Shown here: positions 32,094 to 43,857 of the stretch, in pieces
Layout: the number at the start of each line of letters is the position of its first letter
Position numbering within the stretch: position 1 is the first letter of the stretch
Assembly (NCBI GenBank): GCA_947568835.1
Contig: OX387606.1
Location: 1,922,001 to 1,986,000, forward strand
Length of the DNA: 64,000 nt
Direction of reading: 5' to 3'
Source of the DNA: Protonemura montana
Lineage: Eukaryota; Arthropoda; Insecta; Plecoptera; Nemouridae
Translations under genes and position numbers: made by a program
The notes under the pieces: generated by a model
Database searches by the model: none
The model's input: only the letters and a program-made list of their open reading frames with translations
Told to the model about the DNA's origin: nothing

Positions 32094-35000
32094 ATGTCTG
32101 ACGAGGAACAGGCGTCGACCACGGAGTGCAAGGTGGAGGCATCTCAAGATCGGCCGCCGAGTTCGCGTGAGTACAGAGCGTTATGTTTATGCTCTATTAG
32201 ATGTACCACTATTGGTCGCCGGTGGGTGATCGGCCAATTTTACCGGCGAAAGTAATTCGGCAAATGGCCAATCCAGAAACTGAATCAATTCACGCTACAA
32301 GTTTTACCAAAATTTGTCAACTGCTCGTTCTTTGAGTCCCCGATTAGTTAAGACCACTGCTTTTCTTCACCAAGCAAGTCGAGCTTCTAACTTACAGATT
32401 TGTATGAATTTCACTGCTTGTGCTTGAAAGTGGTCATGGAAACGGTTTCATCTAACAATTCAACTAGGATTTTATTATTAACAACAATATAACCATCTCA
32501 AAAATTGATGCCCAAACGCGGACTCGAACTCCGATCTCCACCTATCGCGGGTGTTGCTCTGAACCATTGAGCTACTTGGACACTGGCTTTTTCAGACGAT
32601 TTTAGTGTATTTGATGAGAATGACAGTTCTCCAAGGAGTAGAACCATGAGGCTGTGAATACTCACAGTCACTCTGATTCTGGTGACGCTTTACATGGGCA
32701 AACCTGAGATACACTTCGTTGAAGTGGAACTATAACCACGTGCTATAACTAAAATGTAAAAACAGAAGAAGCCAGACGTACCTATATCGACTGCGTTGAA
32801 AACTGTCAAAACTGACATCATGGAAAAAGCGCGGCATTTTGATACTGAACAAGCACTGGAGCTGCTTTTGTAGTTGAGATAAAATTCCGATAGATGGCTG
32901 GTCAATTTACGACAAAAAAGTGGTAGCCCGTTTTGCCCCGTTAGCCCACTTTACACCAAACTGTCTTGCCATATCCAAGGCAGTAGTCACTTCCTTCAAT
33001 CGATTATAGGCTTTAATGCACTGCATAATTCTCTGAGATCGCGAATGACACAAGAATCTCAACTTCGAGTGGCGGTTGCGTTTTTCCATCATTTCTTTTC
33101 CGAGATAACAGCAAGAGTAATCGAAGAGTCGGACCCTTTGTCTCGAGAGTCGGCGGTGACGGTATTGCAACGTGACTAAGCAAGAACCCGAGAAATGCAG
33201 GTCAGGTCCAGTGGCGTAACTAGGTGTTCCTGGGCCCGGGGGCGGTCGCCCCGCCTGCCCCGCCGGTAGTTACGCCACTGGTCAGGTCTGTCCAGTACAA
33301 TTTACAAATCGGCCCACTACCAGTGGTTAATTTGTAACGAAAAAGGTGGGTACGCTCTCAATTGAATTCAGGTGCTGTTCTAGATCGTGTGTTTTTTTTT
33401 GGGGGGGGGGGGGGGGGGGCGGGAGGAAGAAGCTGTGCCAAAAGGCGAAAAATATTTATACAATTTCTATACTATTACTCTCGCTGTGATTTGTCGGCGC
33501 TGCCTGACGAAGGGTAGCGTTGCCTGAGCTAAGCTAAGCTTAGTCTTGCTATCGCTTTGCGTTGTCATTATTATGAGCTAGTGTATTTGGCATTTATTTT
33601 TCAGAATTATAAGATTCTGTGAATTTACCTACGTTCTGCTGAATGCCATTTCGAAATAAAATTTTCACTAACACGTAAAATAATGTGCGTTTCTTGAATT
33701 TAAATGTTGAGTAAACGAAACTTTTCCCGGAATGAGTGATCGACGTACACTATTGCAAGGACATGGTGCGTGAGCGTACGCACAAAATAACCACTACTAA
33801 CTACTTGTCTCATTGACACGCAACCACCTCCAAACTTTAGGATGCTTTTCCCAAAAGACAATCGTCACGTCGTGTTGGGCCTTTTTTCACTAGAATCAAA
33901 TCAGCCACCCAACCCACATAAAACTGAGACCATAGAAATGCTTAGACATGATATTGCCAGCAAGCTGTGGTCATTGTTTCTTGTGCGCAGCTTGCGTACT
34001 TGGCATCCGCCATGCGCAGGCCGCGCAGCTGTGGTCATTGTTTCTTGTGCGCAGCTTGCGTACTTGGCATCCGCCATGCGCAGGCCGCGCAGCTGTTGTC
34101 ATTGTTTCTTGTGCGCAGCTTGCGTACTTGGCATCCGCCATGCGCAGGCCGCGCAGCTATTGTCATTGTTTCTTGTGCGCAGCTCGCCTACTTGGCATCC
34201 GCCATGCGCAGGCTGTGCTGCTTTTTTTGGGCGTGACTTTCGCCTACGCGATGCGCGTCAGCATTAACATCGCCATCGTCGCCATGTTGAACAGCGCAGG
34301 CGCCAACCCTTCCTTTCCGGTACGTTTCCAGGTCGCTTCAAGTTAGGGATTCTGCTTTGTTCATTTACTGAAGTGCTGTGGTCTTGCTTGTTAGCTAACA
34401 GACAAGGGAGAGGGTTCAACCTGCAAACCCCTTCCAATATTTATGGCCGCAAATAGGTGGTAATTCGAATGAAGGTCAACCCTCTAGTTCCTTTCACCCT
34501 CGGGTCTCAACATCTCAAAGCACCAAACGGTTTGGCGCGTTGGAAACACCGGTTCTCATGAGATCATAGAAGTTAAGCAACACTACGCTGGGTCGCAGTG
34601 TTGCTTAACTTTCATCCTTCCAACCTCTCTCCCGATCAGAACTAGTCATGTGTATGATGGTCACCCATCCAATACCAGACTCAGCGCAGTGTTGCTTAAC
34701 TTTCATCCCTCCAACCTCTCCCAAACAGAACTGGTCATGTGTATGATGGTCACCCACCCAATACCTGACCCAGCACAGTGTTGCTAACTTTCATCCCTCC
34801 AACCTCTCCCGAACAGAACTGGTCATGTGTATGATGGTAACCCATCCAATACCTGACCCAACACAGTGTTGCTAACTTTCATCCCTCCAACCTCTCCCGA
34901 ACAGAACTGGTCATGTGTATGATGGTCACCCACCCAATACCTGACCCAGCACAGGGTTGCTAACTTTCATCCCTCCAACCTCTCCCGAACAGAACTGGTC

Positions 35001-38000
35001 ATGTGTATGATGGTAACCCATCCAATACCTGACCCAACACAGTGTTGCTAACTTTCATCCCTCCAACCTCTCTCCCAAACAGAACTGGTCATGTGTATGA
35101 TGGTCACCCATCCAATACCTGACCCAGCGCAGTGTTGCTCAACTTCAGCAATGTCACGAGAACCGGTGTTTCCATCACGCCAATCCATTCAGTTTTCTAT
35201 GGTGGGTTTGGCAGGTAGAAGAGCCGCGATAGAAGGCCTAACTAACCCAAGATCAAAGCATTCTGGTCACCCATCCACAGCCAAAAATTATGATGGTTTT
35301 TAAACTCATGTCTGCTTGATTTAGCCTTCACACTAGTTTTAACAAAAACTATTTGAAATGGGTTTTGAATGCTAAGTAAAGGACAACTAAATTTCCCAAC
35401 GTTTCGTAACTTGTACCTGTTACTTTATCAAGGGTAAGAGCAGTCCTGACAATTTTCCTATAACAAAAGAACCACATAAAATTATAACAATTACCTAGTT
35501 TAAGCTTCCTAAATGCATCTAAATTAAATAATGAAGGTCAATAACTCAAATACTAATGTATTTTGTATTTTCTAAAAGAAAATCCTGAAGAAATTGGCAT
35601 TTTTTTACTAACTAATTATGTGTATGGAAAAGATTGAGCCGAAAATTGCTCAACTCTTTGTGCACCACAGGAGTATGCATGGACGGAGAGTCAGAAAGGA
35701 GTGGTGCTATCGTCGTTCTTCTGGGGCTACTTGGTGGCACAACTCCCGGCAGGACCTCTAGCAATCCGTGTCGGCGCTCACCGCCTGCTCACCGCCTCAC
35801 TGCTTGGATCTTCGATATGCGCAGTCATCACACCCGTGTCTGCGCGCGCAGGCGACGGGTGGCAGCTCGTTTGTGCAGTTAGGGTAAGCATCTGCCGTAG
35901 AAAGTGGGCCGAGCCTTTGTGGGTGGGTTGTTCGTTCCATTGAGTTTGGAGTGAGCTAGAGTTTATTTATTTATTTATTATTTATTTATTTTGTTTGGCT
36001 ACTGACAAGTTACATAGTTAATTGTATGGGCCGTGTAGAATATGTTTACATATGGAGCTGTAGACAGTGATGTAAAATTTAATAAAAATAATGGTATTTA
36101 AGACTAGATCAGTGAGTACCTCATAATAAAGTAATAGTTGGGCCTCCTCTGTGGTAGGGTTATTAATAATATTGGACTTAGTAGGTACTAATGAAGTAGT
36201 GGTAGTCTTAATAAGATAAAAATAAAGGTAATGAAAATAATAAAAATGTTGACAGGATATAGCGCCCATAGTTGATCACATAGTAACAGGTCAATAAGAA
36301 TAAAATATCTACAATAAACTCACAAATAATTATTTTTAGTCAAATAGTCATTCACACTTTAAAAAAAATTTGTAACCAGGAATTTGTGCAAGCTTTATTT
36401 GAACTTGGATAGTGAGTCGCTTGATTTAGCAATTTTAGGTAGCTTGTTAAAAATGGTCGGGCACGCTCCACCGATTTGTTTAATGAACTCAGTCGTTCTA
36501 TATTTATTAATAAATATATCAAGTGTGTGCCTGGTATTGTGGTCGTGAATGTCTCTATTTAAAATAACATCAGTCTTGTTTTTGTATACATATAATGGAC
36601 AGTCATAAATATACCGGGAGAATAGAGGTAAAACTTTCTATTTGATAAAATAAGGTTGTACACTGGTTTGACCTCCGTCTCTGGCTACTATTCTTATGGC
36701 TTTACTTTGAATTAAAATGCCCGTTGTGCAAATAGCTAAATGAACCGCTACGTTTCGGCACCCGGCCGCCAGGTGGTGCAGGGGCTGTTCCAGGGGTTGA
36801 TGTTCCCGTCGACCCACACCCTTCTCGCTCGCTGGGTGCCACGCCACGAGCTCGACACCATCTCCTCGTTCGTGTACTCAGGTCAGTCAAACTTGATGTG
36901 ATTCAAATAGGACATCACATTTGTGGGACCAACCATTCTTTCTTGCCATTACCTTGGCAATTTATAAAGCGCCAAGGTTGGCAAAGTTGCCAAGCAGTAG
37001 CGTGTGGTGGGGCTAGAACTTAAGTATCCTCTTTAAAAAAATATATGTATTCTATAATATATATACATATATATATATATATATGGACAATGCAGGGCAA
37101 TGTTAGTGTCACCCCCGCGATCCTACCCAAAACAGCGCCGGCCGATGACTGACTGCCTACGGTAAGCTACCTCGTGGCGCCAGAGGAAATTTAAGCAAGA
37201 GCAGGAAGTTATTTGAATCATTTCACAGAACACTGCTGCCGACACATGCATGCTGGCCGCTAGAGAGCTAAAAGCTACTGGGTCAGAGCTTACGATGACG
37301 CGACGGCAGAGCTAGAGGAGCAAGAGCGAGTGAGAGGGAGCGAGTGAGAGGGAAGTACCCTCCTCCTCTCCGCTCACCCAGCGTCACCATGTATAGCGCC
37401 ATTAGACTGACAGGCTGAAATCACCCACTTGGTGATTTGCTCAGGGCATGCCCCACATGCCCTGACCACATGCCCCTGATAGGATCTAGTCAGCTGATCT
37501 CAAATAACCTGGATAGAACATAGGATCCAGCCAGCTGATCTTAAATAACCTGGATAGAACATAGGATCCAGCCAGCTGACCTCAAATAACCTGGATAGAG
37601 CATAGGATCCAGCCAGCTGATCTCAAATAACCTGGATAGAGCATAGGATCCAACCAGCTGATCTCAAATAACCTGGATAGAGCATAGGATCCAGCCAGCT
37701 GATCTGAAATAACCTGGATAGAGCATAGGATCCAGCCAGCTGATCTCAAATAACCTGGATAGAGCATAGGATCCAGCCAGCTGATCTCAAATAACCTGGA
37801 TAGAGCATAGGATCCAGCCAGCTGATCTCAAATAACCTGGATAGAGCATACGATCCAGCCAGCTGATCTCAAATAACCTGAATAGAGCATAGGATCCAGC
37901 CAGCTGATCTCAAATAACCTGGATAGAGCATAGGATCCAGCCAGCTGATCTCAAATAACCTGGATAGAGCCTAGGATCCAGTCAGCTGATCTCAAATAAC

Positions 38001-41000
38001 CTGGATAGAGCATAGGATCCAGCCAGCTGATCTCAAATAACCTGGATAGAGCAAAGGATGCCCTGACCACACACCCCTAAAGGAAGCGAAGGTTTCCAAG
38101 GGAGCTAATAAAATGACCGTGGTTGCCACAGTTCCCTGGTTTTCGTGGTTGCAGGCGGCATGCTCGGGACGGTGCTGTCGATGTCGGCTTGCGGGGCCCT
38201 AGCGACCTCCGCCGTCGGCTGGCCGGCAGACTTCTGGGTGCTCGGCGTCGCAGGCCTCGTGTGGACCGCCGTCTGGCTTTGTCTCGGCGCAGAGAGTCCC
38301 GACACGCATGCACACATTTCCGTCGCAGAGAGGGACTACATCCGCCAGACGCTGGGCAGCGACACCGTCGTCGTACGGCACCAGGTGATAAAGAAGCTCG
38401 TAACCTTTCCTTCACTGAAAGCATTACAGTCCACTGTCACAGGGTCAGTGCCGACACAGTGTGTCAAAGTGACAAGGCTAAGCGGTGGCCGGTCCTTGGT
38501 ACTGTTGGACAGGAGCAGCCAACACAGTGTGTCAAAGGGACAAGGCTAAGCGGTGGCCGGTCCTTGGTACTGTTGGACAGAAGCAGTCAACACAGTGTGT
38601 CAAAGGGACAAGGCTAAGGGGTGGCCGGTCCTTGGTGCTGTTGGACAGGAGCAGCCAACACAGTGTGTCAAAGTGACAAGGCTAAGCGGTGACCGGTCCT
38701 TGGTGCTGTTGGACAGGAGCAGCCAACACAGTGTGTCAAAGTGACAAGGCTAAGCGGTGGCCGGTCCTTGGTGCAGTTGGACAGGAGCAGCCAACACAGT
38801 GTGTCAAAGTGACGAGGCTAAGCAGTGGCTGGTCTTTGGTGCTGTTGGACAGGAGCAGCCAACACAGTGTGTCAAAGTGACAAGGCTAAGCGGTGGCCGG
38901 TCCTTGGTACTGTTGGACAGGAGCAGCCAACACAGTGTGTCAAAGGGACAAGGCTAAGCGGTGGCCGGTCCTTGGTGCTGTAAGACAGGAGCATACTACG
39001 TGTTGGCACCGGGTTCACCCTGGGTTCTCTGTCATGACAGGGCACTCCGTGGGTGGCCATGTTGACATCTGTGCCGCTCTGGGCTATTATCATGGGTAAT
39101 TGCGGGTTCGGCTGGACCTTTACTACGCTGCTCTCCGAGATGCCCACATACTTGGACTCTGTGCTTGGGTTCGATCTTAAGGCAGTTAGTATGGCAGCAC
39201 CTAGATCCTACCTTCGGATATCTTACCTCTTGAGCTTCACTCAGCTTTGGTGTAGAAAATCTATGTTAGTTTAGACACCTTTCCTTAAACGACTTGAGCT
39301 CCTTTTTTAACTTTTAAGTACTCAAACTTGTTTAAACTTAGAAGTACTTAACTTTTAAGTACTTAACTTACTAAACCTTGCTTCTTGCTCAACTAAACTT
39401 TCTTACTTCTACTTCTTACTACTTACTACTATTACTTATTTCTTCTTACTTGTTCCATACTTTATTACTTTATTAAGCTTATTTAACTTAACTTTAAAAC
39501 AATCCAAAAAGATGTTTAACAAATGTAAACCCCTCTGTTGGTAAATAAGCATGAGTGGTTTTTAGAGTCTTGTCTAATTTATCCAACCCTTGCGCTAGTT
39601 TTGAGAGAACCATTTGAAAAACTGGGTTTTAAAATGCTATCACCCTTGATGAAACAGGTATAAAATGCAAGAAGTTGTGAAAATCAGTTGTTTTTACTCA
39701 GCATTGAAAAACAAATCCAATTGGTTTCCTGTGTTGGAAAAACTGGTTCTCAAGGGATCCCCAAAGTTAAGCAACACTGCGCTGGGTCAGGTATTAGATG
39801 GGTGACCATCATACACATGACCAGTTCTGTTCGGGAGAGAGGCTAGAGGGATGAAAGTTAGTACAGCAACTTCACTCGTCTTGCTTATCAACCTCTCGAC
39901 AGCATGGATTTGTGGAGGAATCCTGTAGTTCGCGTTGTACAGTCCTCCGAATGGTCCCCTTGGTGCTCTTCGACAGAAGTAGGCTACGTGCCGGCACCGA
40001 GTTTCCCCTCCTCCCTTCTAGGCTAGATTAGGTTCATCATCATCATCCCCATCATTACCCACTCATTCACTGACACCATGAGACCAGTGCCACATGGCCA
40101 GATGTCAAAACAGTGCGTCGCTAAACCCAAATAATCAATCAATAAATAAATAAATATAAAGTTTTTTTGTAGTTTTTTTCAGCTTTAAGTTTCATCAAAC
40201 AAGACCATAAGTATCGGTTTTTTTTTGGTCCGTTAAGAACCTAACTGTCCATTCATTTGTTATTTCCTAAGCAACAGCCAATCAAAAGATGCATTTTTAT
40301 TGTAAATGGCTTGAAACAATCAATTAGACAATTGAGAGCTTGGTTAGTTGACAAGATGATTTGTTGGTTACCAGAACATGCACAGAGAAGTCCGTGACAA
40401 GTTCCAGTTATCAAACAAATGCCACCTCACCGTTGTATCTGTCCCTCTGCGCCTGTCTTCAGAATGGATTCCTGTCTGCCTTGCCGTACCTTGCCACGTT
40501 TCTCATGAGCTTCGTCTTCTCGGCGCTGTCGACGTTTCTACACAGAAAGAAGCTGCTGTCCCTCACCAATTGCCGCAAGCTCATGAACAGCATCGGTAAG
40601 TGCCGTTAAGTAACACAAATTTTTTCTTTAGTGTTTTTCATTTAATTTAAATTAAATTTTACCTATGTTTCTTGTCGTAAAATTAACTTGTTCATCTTTG
40701 AATCGTTCTAGCATCATGTTGAGAGTTGAAAACAGTTATAACTCAAAAACCAGAAGTTTGAGTCGTGGCACAAATTGTCTTAAATAGTGTCAAACTTGTA
40801 AGTGCAAAATATTTTCAGTGATGTCGAACCAATCTGTGTTTCCAACAACAACCACTTTGTGTCAATGCACGCTTAGCATTTAGAAGCTTTGTCACAAAAA
40901 TAAACAGCGTTTCATAATACATAATACATAATACATTAGTTTTTAAGTTATTGACCCTGATTATTTTATTTAGATGCATTTAGGAAGCTTGAACTTGGTA

Positions 41001-43745
41001 ATTGTTATAATTTTATGTGGTTCTTTTTTTATTAGAAAATTGTCAGGACTGCTCTTACCCTTGAAGATTATACACATGACCAGTTCTGTTCGGGAGAGAG
41101 GTTTGAGGTATGAAAGTTAGTACAGCAACTTCACTCGCCTTGCTTATCAACCTCTCGGCAGCATGGATATGTGGAGGAATCCTGTTGTTTGCATTGTACC
41201 GTCCTTCGGAAGGGACGTGAAGCCGGTGGTCCCCTTAGTGCTTTTCGACAGGAGTAGGCTACGTGCCGGCACCGGGTTTCCCCTCCTCCCTTCTAGGCTA
41301 GGTTAGGTTCATCATCATCCTCATCATCATCATCCACTCATTCACCGACGCCATTAGACCAGTGCCGCATGGCCAGATGTCAAAACAGTGCGTCGTTAAA
41401 CACCACAAATAATAATAATAATAATAATAAATAAGTAGCTAGTACGTGTTACGAAACGTCAGGAAATTTTAGTTGTCCTTTACTTAGCATTCAAAACCCA
41501 TTTCAAATAGTTTTTCTTAGCGTTCCATCAACTTTTTCTTAAGCAGCATTCTTAGCAGATCGAGGTTTTTTTTATTGTTAGACTCGCCATCAAACCTTTT
41601 TATTTTGTGGATGCTTTTACAGACGGCTCAATGTCTATTTCGTTATTTATTTATTTTATTTCAATCTGTAATGATATACATATGCCTCAGTTGCATTCCT
41701 ACATCGTTCATAAGCTAAACAATCTGCAAAACATCGATGAACGTTGAATTAATTCAAATATCGGCATGAAAAACCAGCATAAATATTGTTGAAATTGAAT
41801 TGAGACCGAAATGCCAATACCATGCATACCATGTATACCATGCAAACCATGCATACCATGGTATGAGCATACCCTGCTAACACAGAGTGCGCAAATATAC
41901 ATAAGCATACCATGCTACCAGAAAGCCAAGCAGTCACATCTTGTTCACAGCTGTTTGGGGTCCGATGTTCCTGTTGATTGGCTTGGGCTACGTAACGTCA
42001 CCAACGCTATCGGTTGCACTGCTGACAATCGGGGTGGCGCTGAGCGGCGCCTTCTACGTCGGTTACAACATCAACATGATCGACCTGGCTCCACCACTGG
42101 CCGGCACAGTGATGGGAGTCAGCAACGGAATCGGCAGCATCATCTCAATCATCACTCCGCTCGTGGTCGGCGCTGTTGTCACTGAGTCGGTATGTTTTCA
42201 TACTCGGCTTGTCTCTTTTGGCCCGTGCACTCTCAACAGATGGACGTCTGCTGGGGGTTTGCAAATACAAATTGTGTTCGATTGAACATGAGCATAGTTT
42301 TGACAAAAACTAACTAAATTTCCCGACGTTTCGTAACTTTTACCTGTTACTTCTTCAAGGGCTAGAGCAGTCCTGACAATTTTCCGATAACAAAAGCAAG
42401 ACATGATAATATGTTATCAGAAAATTGTCTGGACTGCTTTAACCCAATTGAAGAAGTAATAGGTACAAGTTATGAAACGTTGGGAAATTTAGTTGTTCTT
42501 CACTTAGCATTCAAAACCCAGTTGAAATAGTTTTTGTCAAAACTAGTGCTAAGTTTAGATCAAGTAGACATTAGTCTAAAAACCATCATAAGCAATTGAA
42601 TGCTTTGTTTGGGAAGCACCTGGCTGATGGTATCCAACTCCCCTAACATAATGCTTAAACTATTTAAAATATTATTTAAATTGCAAGCGCTTTCAATACG
42701 CAGGGTATTTTATTACTAGAACACTATAACCGTCTCAAAAATTGATGCCAAAAGGGGACTCGAACCCCGATCTTCACCTATCGCGGGTACCAATTGAGCT
42801 ACTTGGACACATGCTTTTTGAGACGAGTTTAGTGTATTTGATGAGAATGACGGATCTCCAAGGAGTAGAACCATGAGGCTGTGAATACTCACAATCACTC
42901 TGATTCTAGTGACGCTATACCACGTCACAACCTGTCAATCTCAAATAACTCCAATTTGACGTTGGGTGAGTTTTTATTTATTTGAAATCTGATTTTGATT
43001 GCAAACGCTTGCAATGCGCGGGGTATTTTATTATTAGGAACACTATAACCGTCTCAAAAATTGATGCCCAGGAAGTGATCATAATAATAATGCTAACCTG
43101 TCTGAACAAGAGGTTGAAGCCAAATGATTACTTTACTGACAAAAACAAAGGGTGCTGGTGAGTGCTCATAGGTGGAGTCACCGTCAAAGGAAATTTTATA
43201 TAGTTTTTTCTCACAGATTACTCACAATGCGGCATTTGAGACCAGTTTATGCTCAATTAATCTTTATGACCTAATGTTAATTCCTCAACAATTGATGTAC
43301 ATTATTTAACTGTGGAGCTTTGAGAAAAAAGACGGGCGCCAGCGCCATCGGGTATCGTCCTTTGTTACCATGGCTTGCCGGCTCGTTTGCTCAGCAGAAA
43401 GCTTTACATTAATGTTTTCTCTCTAGCAATAACCTAAACACTCAACAATGATATGTAAACGCTAACCTGTGTAAGGAACTTACTGTCACGGTTTTAAGTT
43501 GTCATCTTATGTTCCAGGGCAATGCAGAGCAGTGGCGTACAGTGTTTTTCATTGCTGCGGGAGTTGCCCTGGTGACCAACGCTCTCTACGTCGTATTTGC
43601 AACTGCAGAGCGGCAGCCGTGGGCTGACCCACCCGAGGTCTCGGTCTTGGAGGTCTCGGTCGTGGAGGCTCAGGGCTTGCAGCAGGAGAAGAACGACAGA
43701 CCAGATTCAGCCTCTTCAGATGACATTGTTCTCAACTCCGGATAA
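32094..43745 (+). CDS. SLC17-family anion/phosphate cotransporter-like MFS transporter, 9 exons
   Basis: My model joins exons 32094-32166, 34183-34319, 35671-35883, 36773-36881, 38155-38384, 39041-39184, 40463-40595, 41951-42189 and 43518-43745. All phases match, giving 501 aa, normal for the family. Exon 2 holds TM1 ('AYAMRVSINIAIVAML'). Exon 3 holds 'SFFWGYLVAQLPAGPLAIRVG', the segment that marks SLC17 proteins. Exon 5 covers the middle of the protein, exon 6 has 'PLWAIIMGN' and 'LLSEMPTYL', and exon 8 has 'MIDLAPPLAGTVMGVSNGIG'. The hydrophilic tail ends 'DIVLNSG'. Members move organic anions or phosphate across plasma, vesicle or lysosome membranes; the substrate cannot be inferred. Exon 1 (MSDEEQAS...) rests on phase match and a GTGAGT donor. 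The exon 6 donor (GCA|GTTAGT) is weak. Introns are full of repeats, including an amplified exon 2 acceptor. Confidence 0.88.
32465..32720 (-). repeat. tRNA-derived SINE in SLC17 intron 1, minus orientation
   Basis: The minus strand shows the family 5' leader (GAATCAGAGTGACTGTGAGT), then GTCTGAAAAAGCCAG, the tRNA-like core and CATCAATTTTTGAGA. Same family as 13355, 42660, 48985 and 50455. Confidence 0.7.
33209..33280. mobile_element. 72-bp ultra-short hAT MITE
   Basis: CAGTGGCGTAACTA at the left and its exact reverse complement at the right enclose only about 44 bp of GC-rich sequence. GTCAGGTC flanks it on both sides (33201-33208 and 33281-33288), a perfect 8-bp duplication. Lies in SLC17 intron 1. 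Confidence 0.9.
33445..33800 (+). repeat. Dispersed repeat family F, copy 2
   Basis: Collinear with 26690-27060. It follows a long G homopolymer (near 33403-33419). Confidence 0.6.
33962..34219 (+). repeat. 64-bp tandem repeat carrying the SLC17 exon 2 acceptor
   Basis: Four units at an exact 64-bp period. Each contains CATTGTTTCTTGTGCGCAG (pyrimidine tract plus AG) followed by the start of exon 2 coding sequence (TTGGCATCCGCCATGCGCAG). Candidate exon starts are 33991, 34055, 34119 and 34183. Only the last flows directly into the transmembrane coding sequence. The first is 192 nt upstream, so it is in frame and open, and would add 64 residues. Confidence 0.9.
34526..35200. repeat. 5S-derived SINE heads, inverted array in SLC17 intron 2
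   Basis: A plus-strand 5S-like head (34526-34593, with GGTTCTCATGAGATCA) runs straight into an inverted array of about six 88-91 bp heads on the minus strand, ending with a complete head start near 35190. The junction is a palindrome (TTAAGCAACACTACG / GCAGTGTTGCTTAA). No SINE body is attached to either arm. Confidence 0.8.
35290..35640 (+). repeat. Foldback MITE family B, long copy
   Basis: Starts at ATGATGGTTTTTAAACTCAT and includes the shared blocks TTTATCAAGGGTAAGAGCAG and TAATGTATTTTGTATTTTCT. It ends just before exon 3 of the SLC17 gene. The same long form is at 56440-56755. Confidence 0.6.
35960..36735 (-). pseudogene. LINE ORF2 3' end relic in SLC17 intron 3
   Basis: On the minus strand the sequence reads 'SKAIRIVARDGGQ', then 'YDCPLYVYKN', then 'DHNTRHTLDIFINKYRTTEF' and 'FNKLP'. 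This order is typical of the C-terminal end of insect LINE ORF2. A 3' UTR follows, ending in (AAAT)n at 35960. The piece starts only about 40 bp from exon 4, so its 5' truncation point lies next to the acceptor. Confidence 0.7.
37480..38063 (+). repeat. 41-bp minisatellite, about 14 copies, SLC17 intron 4
   Basis: Unit contains GGATCCAGCCAGCTGATCTC and AAATAACCTGGATAGAGCAT. Period 41 bp, high identity. Ends 92 bp before exon 5. Confidence 0.9.
38445..38985 (+). repeat. 68-bp minisatellite, about 8 copies, SLC17 intron 5
   Basis: Unit contains AAGGCTAAGCGGTGGCCGGT and CAGCCAACACAGTGTGTCAA. Begins about 60 bp after exon 5. Short ORFs through it are read-through of the array. Confidence 0.9.
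39550..39700 (+). repeat. Foldback MITE family B, diverged fragment
   Basis: Shares GTTTTTAGAGTCTTGTCTAA and a TTTGAAAAACTGGGTTTTAA block with the family. Preceded by a simple (A)CTTA-rich tract at 39280-39480. Confidence 0.4.
39722..40150 (+). repeat. 5S-derived SINE, SLC17 intron 6
   Basis: Head (GTGTTGGAAAAACTGGTTCTC...AAGTTAAGCAAC), body (CTCTCGACAGCATGGATTTG) and tail (CAGTGCGTCGCTAAACCC, then AATCAATCAATAAATAAATA) are in order. It is nearly full length. Confidence 0.8.
40910..41067 (-). repeat. Foldback MITE family B, inverted partial copy
   Basis: Reverse complement of the block at 35450-35570 (CTTAAACTAGGTAATTGTTA-like region). It abuts directly on the SINE at 41068. Confidence 0.55.
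41068..41430 (+). repeat. 5S-derived SINE, head-truncated, SLC17 intron 7
   Basis: Starts inside the linker after box C (CACATGACCAGTTCTGTTCG) and runs to the tail (GTGCGTCGTTAAACACCAC) with (AAT)n. Confidence 0.8.
42290..42605. repeat. Foldback MITE family B, full hairpin copy
   Basis: Two arms meet near 42410. CGACGTTTCGTAACTTTTAC...TCCTGACAATTTTCCGATAAC is mirrored by GTTATCAGAAAATTGTCTGG...GTACAAGTTATGAAACGTTG. The right arm carries the family end (GTCTAAAAACCATCAT). Confidence 0.75.
42660..43072 (-). repeat. tRNA-derived SINE plus partial second copy, SLC17 intron 8
   Basis: A near-complete minus-strand copy (42660-42980) includes the tRNA-like core and a leader. A second copy begins at once but stops in the 3' part (GATGCCCA at about 43068). 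The core lacks part of the D-arm side (GGTACCAATTGAGC). Confidence 0.7.
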
Positions 43746-43851
43746 AAAAAAACGTCTTTTATCTTCTGTTTGATTACATTGTCAGTAATTGAAAGCCACA
43801 TTTACTATTTAACGAGATAAAATTGAGACAATTGACAAAATATATTGTTGT

Positions 43852-43857
43852 AATAAA
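43852..43857 (+). terminator. Poly(A) signal AATAAA of the SLC17 gene
   Basis: First canonical AATAAA, 106 bases after the SLC17 stop codon. Confidence 0.5.

Noticed and set aside
33948..34346. Independent 132-aa gene starting before the 64-bp repeat
   Set aside because: It is the in-frame read-through of the repeat into SLC17 exon 2. Only the part from 34183 is supported as normal coding sequence, though an alternative acceptor at 33991 is possible.
37582..37767. Repeat-peptide ORF in SLC17 intron 4
   Set aside because: Produced by the 41-bp minisatellite, whose period is not a multiple of three, so no stable peptide repeat is maintained.
33962..38985. CRISPR-like arrays (regular repeats in SLC17 introns)
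   Set aside because: These are contiguous tandem repeats without unique spacers, in a eukaryotic gene.
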